Shown here piece by piece: positions 6,793 to 8,840 of a stretch of DNA of 8,840 nt. How positions within the stretch are numbered: the first letter of the stretch is position 1; each line of letters opens with the position of its first letter. The translations under genes were made by a program, and so were the position numbers. The notes below the pieces were generated by a model. It did not search any database. It was not told the origin of the DNA and saw only the letters and a program-made list of their open reading frames with translations. Origin of the DNA: DASYSA01 sp036003885 (lineage in GTDB: Bacteria; Acidobacteriota; Blastocatellia; UBA7656); assembly GCA_036003885.1 (NCBI GenBank), contig DASYSA010000201.1:1-8840 (forward strand), given 5' to 3'.

Positions 6793-7716
6793 ATGGTTGG
6801 AGGCGCAATGCTAATCCTCCTGGGTCTCACCCTGGTTGGCTTGGGATTCTGCGTGGGAATATGGGTCGGTGCGATCCGCTGGAATGACAGGACGTCTCGG
6901 TTGGTTCGCAGGCTCATCCGCCCCGTCCGTGGCCAGCAAGAAGAGACAGTTACTTTCAAAGGTTTCGACCAGCTTCCGGCTCCGGTTTCAACGTACTTCC
7001 GGCGGACGTTAAGAGAAGGACAACCCATTATCCGCTCGGCTCGAATTGTTCAGAAGGGCGAGTTCTGTAGAGCAGAGGATTCGTGGAGTCCCTTTGAGGC
7101 AGAGCAATATATTTCTGCACAGCCGCCCGGCTTTGTCTGGGATGCGACGGTCCGCATGTCTTCCCTGATGAGAGTGCGGGTACGCGATGCATACGTAGCA
7201 GGAGAGGGATCGATGGAGGCGAAGATCCTCTCGCTTGTGCCTCTTGTCGACGCGAGTGCGAAGGCGGAACTTAACGCGGGCGCCTTGCAACGATATTTGG
7301 CTGAGGCCGTCTGGTTCCCAACGGCGCTTCTTCCAGGCGAAGCCATGAAGTGGAGTGCCATCGACAGCAGCAGAGCTCTGGCAACGCTGTCGGACTCAGG
7401 CGCAACAGTTTCCATGGAGTTCCAATTCAACAATGCGGGTGAAATCACCGGTGTCTTTACCCCTGGCCGTTATCGAGAAGTAAACGGGAAATACGAATTG
7501 ACGGCCTGGCGGGGTCACTTCCGTAACTACCAGGAGAGGAACGGCATGCGGATTCCACTCGAGTCGGACGTTGAGTGGCAACTGCCGGAGGGAGTCTTCC
7601 CTTACTGGAAGGGGCGAATCACTGAGGTGGAATACCGTGCTGATTCTCTGTCGCAACGGTCGGCCGCGGGATCCGATCCCGAGACACAGCGTGACTCACT
7701 GCGAAGGGTTGCCTGA
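6793..7716 (+). CDS. DUF6544/DUF6920-type membrane-anchored protein of unknown function
   Basis: A 307-residue protein. The N-terminus is one hydrophobic segment at about 6-27 followed by a basic stretch (RRLIRPVR), which predicts an anchor. The rest recalls the DUF6544/DUF6920 family: FDQLPAPVSTYFRRTL at 58-73, IRSARIVQKGEF, PPGFVWDATVRM, VRVRDAYVAGEGSM, RYLAEAVWFPTALLPGE, and a final EWQLPEGVFPYWKGRITEVEY. No catalytic motif is known to me for this family; the run of aromatic-rich beta-like segments could form a lipid- or hydrophobic-ligand-binding fold, which is speculation. GGGAGG nine bases before the ATG at 6793 supports this start; an in-frame ATG at 6808 would shorten the membrane segment. 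The gene sits behind the -24/-12 promoter. The alcohol dehydrogenase follows after 92 nt. The family number is from memory. Confidence 0.8.
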   Translation: MVGGAMLILLGLTLVGLGFCVGIWVGAIRWNDRTSRLVRRLIRPVRGQQEETVTFKGFDQLPAPVSTYFRRTLREGQPIIRSARIVQKGEFCRAEDSWSPFEAEQYISAQPPGFVWDATVRMSSLMRVRVRDAYVAGEGSMEAKILSLVPLVDASAKAELNAGALQRYLAEAVWFPTALLPGEAMKWSAIDSSRALATLSDSGATVSMEFQFNNAGEITGVFTPGRYREVNGKYELTAWRGHFRNYQERNGMRIPLESDVEWQLPEGVFPYWKGRITEVEYRADSLSQRSAAGSDPETQRDSLRRVA

Positions 7717-7808
7717 AGCCGCTCACCGTGATTGCTGAAGTGGAACCGCGGAGTCTGCTGTAAAGAGCGATAGAGTTGTTAGCACCGGCTGCAACGAAGG
7801 TAAGTGAT

Positions 7809-8840
7809 ATGACGGAAAAGATGAGAGCGACGGTGTTTCACGGAGTCAATGATATTCGAGTCGAGGAGGTTGAACGGCCACACGCCGGAGTCGGAGAGGC
7901 GGTGCTCCGCGTAACCCTCACGACGATCTGCGGCACCGATCTGCACATAGTCCGCGGCGAATATCCGGTCAAACCTGGTTTGATCATCGGGCATGAGCCT
8001 GTCGGGGTTATCGAGGAACTCGGACCCGGAGTTGAGGGCTACCAGATTGGAGATCGCGTTCTGGTCGGCGCGATTACACCCTGCGGGCAGTGTCGTGCTT
8101 GCTTGTCGGGGCATCGCTCCCAGTGTGGCCACGGCGACGGCTACGAGGCTGTTGGCGGCTGGCGCTTTGGCAATACTATCAACGGAGCGCAGGCTGAATA
8201 TCTACGTGTCCCTTACGCCCAGGCGAATCTGGCGAAGATCCCGAAAGAACTAGCCGATGAACAGGTCGTGCTGCTTGCAGACATAGCGTCGACGGGTTTC
8301 AGCGGCGCGGAATCCGCCGGCATCAAGATCGGCGATTCTGTAGTCGTTTTTGCCCAGGGGCCAATCGGTTTATGTGCGACCGCCGGCGCGAAGTTGATGG
8401 GAGCGACTCTTATCATCGGGGTAGACGGCGACTCGAACCGTCTCGCGATGGCCCGCCGAATGGGTGCCGACGTAACCCTCGACTTCCGCGAGGTAGATGT
8501 CGTCGCCGAAGTGAAGCGATTGACCGATGGCGGTGCAGATGTCGCGATTGAAGCGCTCGGAACCGAGGCAACGTTTGAGTCGTCTCTTCGCTCATTGCGG
8601 CCCGGCGGTACGCTTTCGAGTCTCGGGGTTTACTCCGGCAAGCTTCAGATACCTTACGACGCATTCGCGGCGGGGCTTGGCGACCATCGTATCGTAACGA
8701 CACTCTGTCCCGGTGGTAAGGAGAGAATGCGAAGACTGATGGAAGTGGTCCGCCACGGCCGCGTCGACCTGACTCCTTTGCTGACGCATAGCTTCCCGCT
8801 CGATAAGATCGGCGAAGGATACAGGATTTTCGGCGAGCGA
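7809..8840 (+). CDS. Zinc-dependent medium-chain alcohol dehydrogenase, 3' end outside window
   Basis: An open frame of 344 codons runs off the window without a stop. It is a medium-chain dehydrogenase that oxidises alcohols or reduces aldehydes and ketones in the cytoplasm. Catalytic zinc ligands are Cys41 (TICGTDLH), His62/Glu63 (IIGHEPVG) and Asp158 (LADIASTGF), the Asp-type site of the Thermoanaerobacter and Clostridium secondary alcohol dehydrogenases. Four cysteines at 92, 95, 98 and 106 form a structural zinc site. The nucleotide loop reads AQGPIG (182-187) instead of GxGxxG. Asp206 at the end of the next strand (GVDGDSNR) favours NAD over NADP. The C-terminal half closely resembles the Cupriavidus necator multifunctional dehydrogenase, as remembered, so about 10-20 residues are probably missing. 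GAAGG eight bases before the ATG supports the start. It may be cotranscribed with the upstream gene. Confidence 0.93.
   Translation, partial: MTEKMRATVFHGVNDIRVEEVERPHAGVGEAVLRVTLTTICGTDLHIVRGEYPVKPGLIIGHEPVGVIEELGPGVEGYQIGDRVLVGAITPCGQCRACLSGHRSQCGHGDGYEAVGGWRFGNTINGAQAEYLRVPYAQANLAKIPKELADEQVVLLADIASTGFSGAESAGIKIGDSVVVFAQGPIGLCATAGAKLMGATLIIGVDGDSNRLAMARRMGADVTLDFREVDVVAEVKRLTDGGADVAIEALGTEATFESSLRSLRPGGTLSSLGVYSGKLQIPYDAFAAGLGDHRIVTTLCPGGKERMRRLMEVVRHGRVDLTPLLTHSFPLDKIGEGYRIFGER

Noticed and set aside
6836..6852. TTGGC...TGC resembling a second -24/-12 promoter
   Set aside because: The spacing is 11 bp rather than 10 and the site is inside the coding sequence of the DUF6544-like gene.

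Overview
The window comes from a moderately GC-rich, Gram-negative-type bacterium. The evidence is a Tat-type signal peptide, Shine-Dalgarno led genes, an NtrC-class sigma-54 activator and a -24/-12 promoter. The mix of DUF3500, a HupE-type ectodomain, a DUF6544/DUF6920-type protein and a soluble multi-PAS hybrid kinase recalls soil Acidobacteria and similar environmental lineages. That placement is an inference and no rRNA marker is present. No tRNA, rRNA, CRISPR array or intact mobile element was found.

Left part (2-2824, plus strand). The tail of an unidentified gene is followed by a tight three-gene cluster for exported proteins. These are a Tat-exported dienelactone-hydrolase-family enzyme (186-1073), a DUF3500 protein with a signal peptide (1119-2150), and a small membrane-anchored protein (2147-2824). 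The last one resembles the extracellular part of HupE/UreJ-type permeases, carries a canonical EF-hand loop and overlaps the DUF3500 gene by ATGA. The spacing of 45 nt and then -4 nt argues for one operon acting outside the cytoplasmic membrane.

Middle part (2876-6266). Two signalling genes converge: an NtrC-family response regulator (REC, sigma-54 AAA+, Fis HTH; plus strand) and a soluble hybrid histidine kinase (PAS, PAS, HisKA, HATPase, REC; minus strand). Only 52 nt separate their stop codons.

Right part (6267-8840). A 526-nt non-coding region lies between the kinase and a plus-strand gene for a DUF6544/DUF6920-type membrane-anchored protein (6793-7716). It is followed by a zinc-dependent medium-chain alcohol dehydrogenase (7809 to beyond the window). 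The non-coding region holds a strong sigma-54 promoter candidate at 6691-6708 with GG-N10-GC spacing. About 100-140 bp further upstream are a tandem TTAGTCTG repeat with a 22-bp period and a GTGCGCAC palindrome, the usual distance for activator binding. For the kinase the region offers an extended -10 box on the other strand.

Working model (inference): the hybrid kinase and the NtrC-type regulator sense a cytoplasmic or redox signal and activate sigma-54 transcription of the DUF6544-like gene, possibly reading on into the alcohol dehydrogenase. Whether the left-hand exported cluster belongs to the same regulon cannot be told from the sequence, since no sigma-54 promoter was found in front of it.
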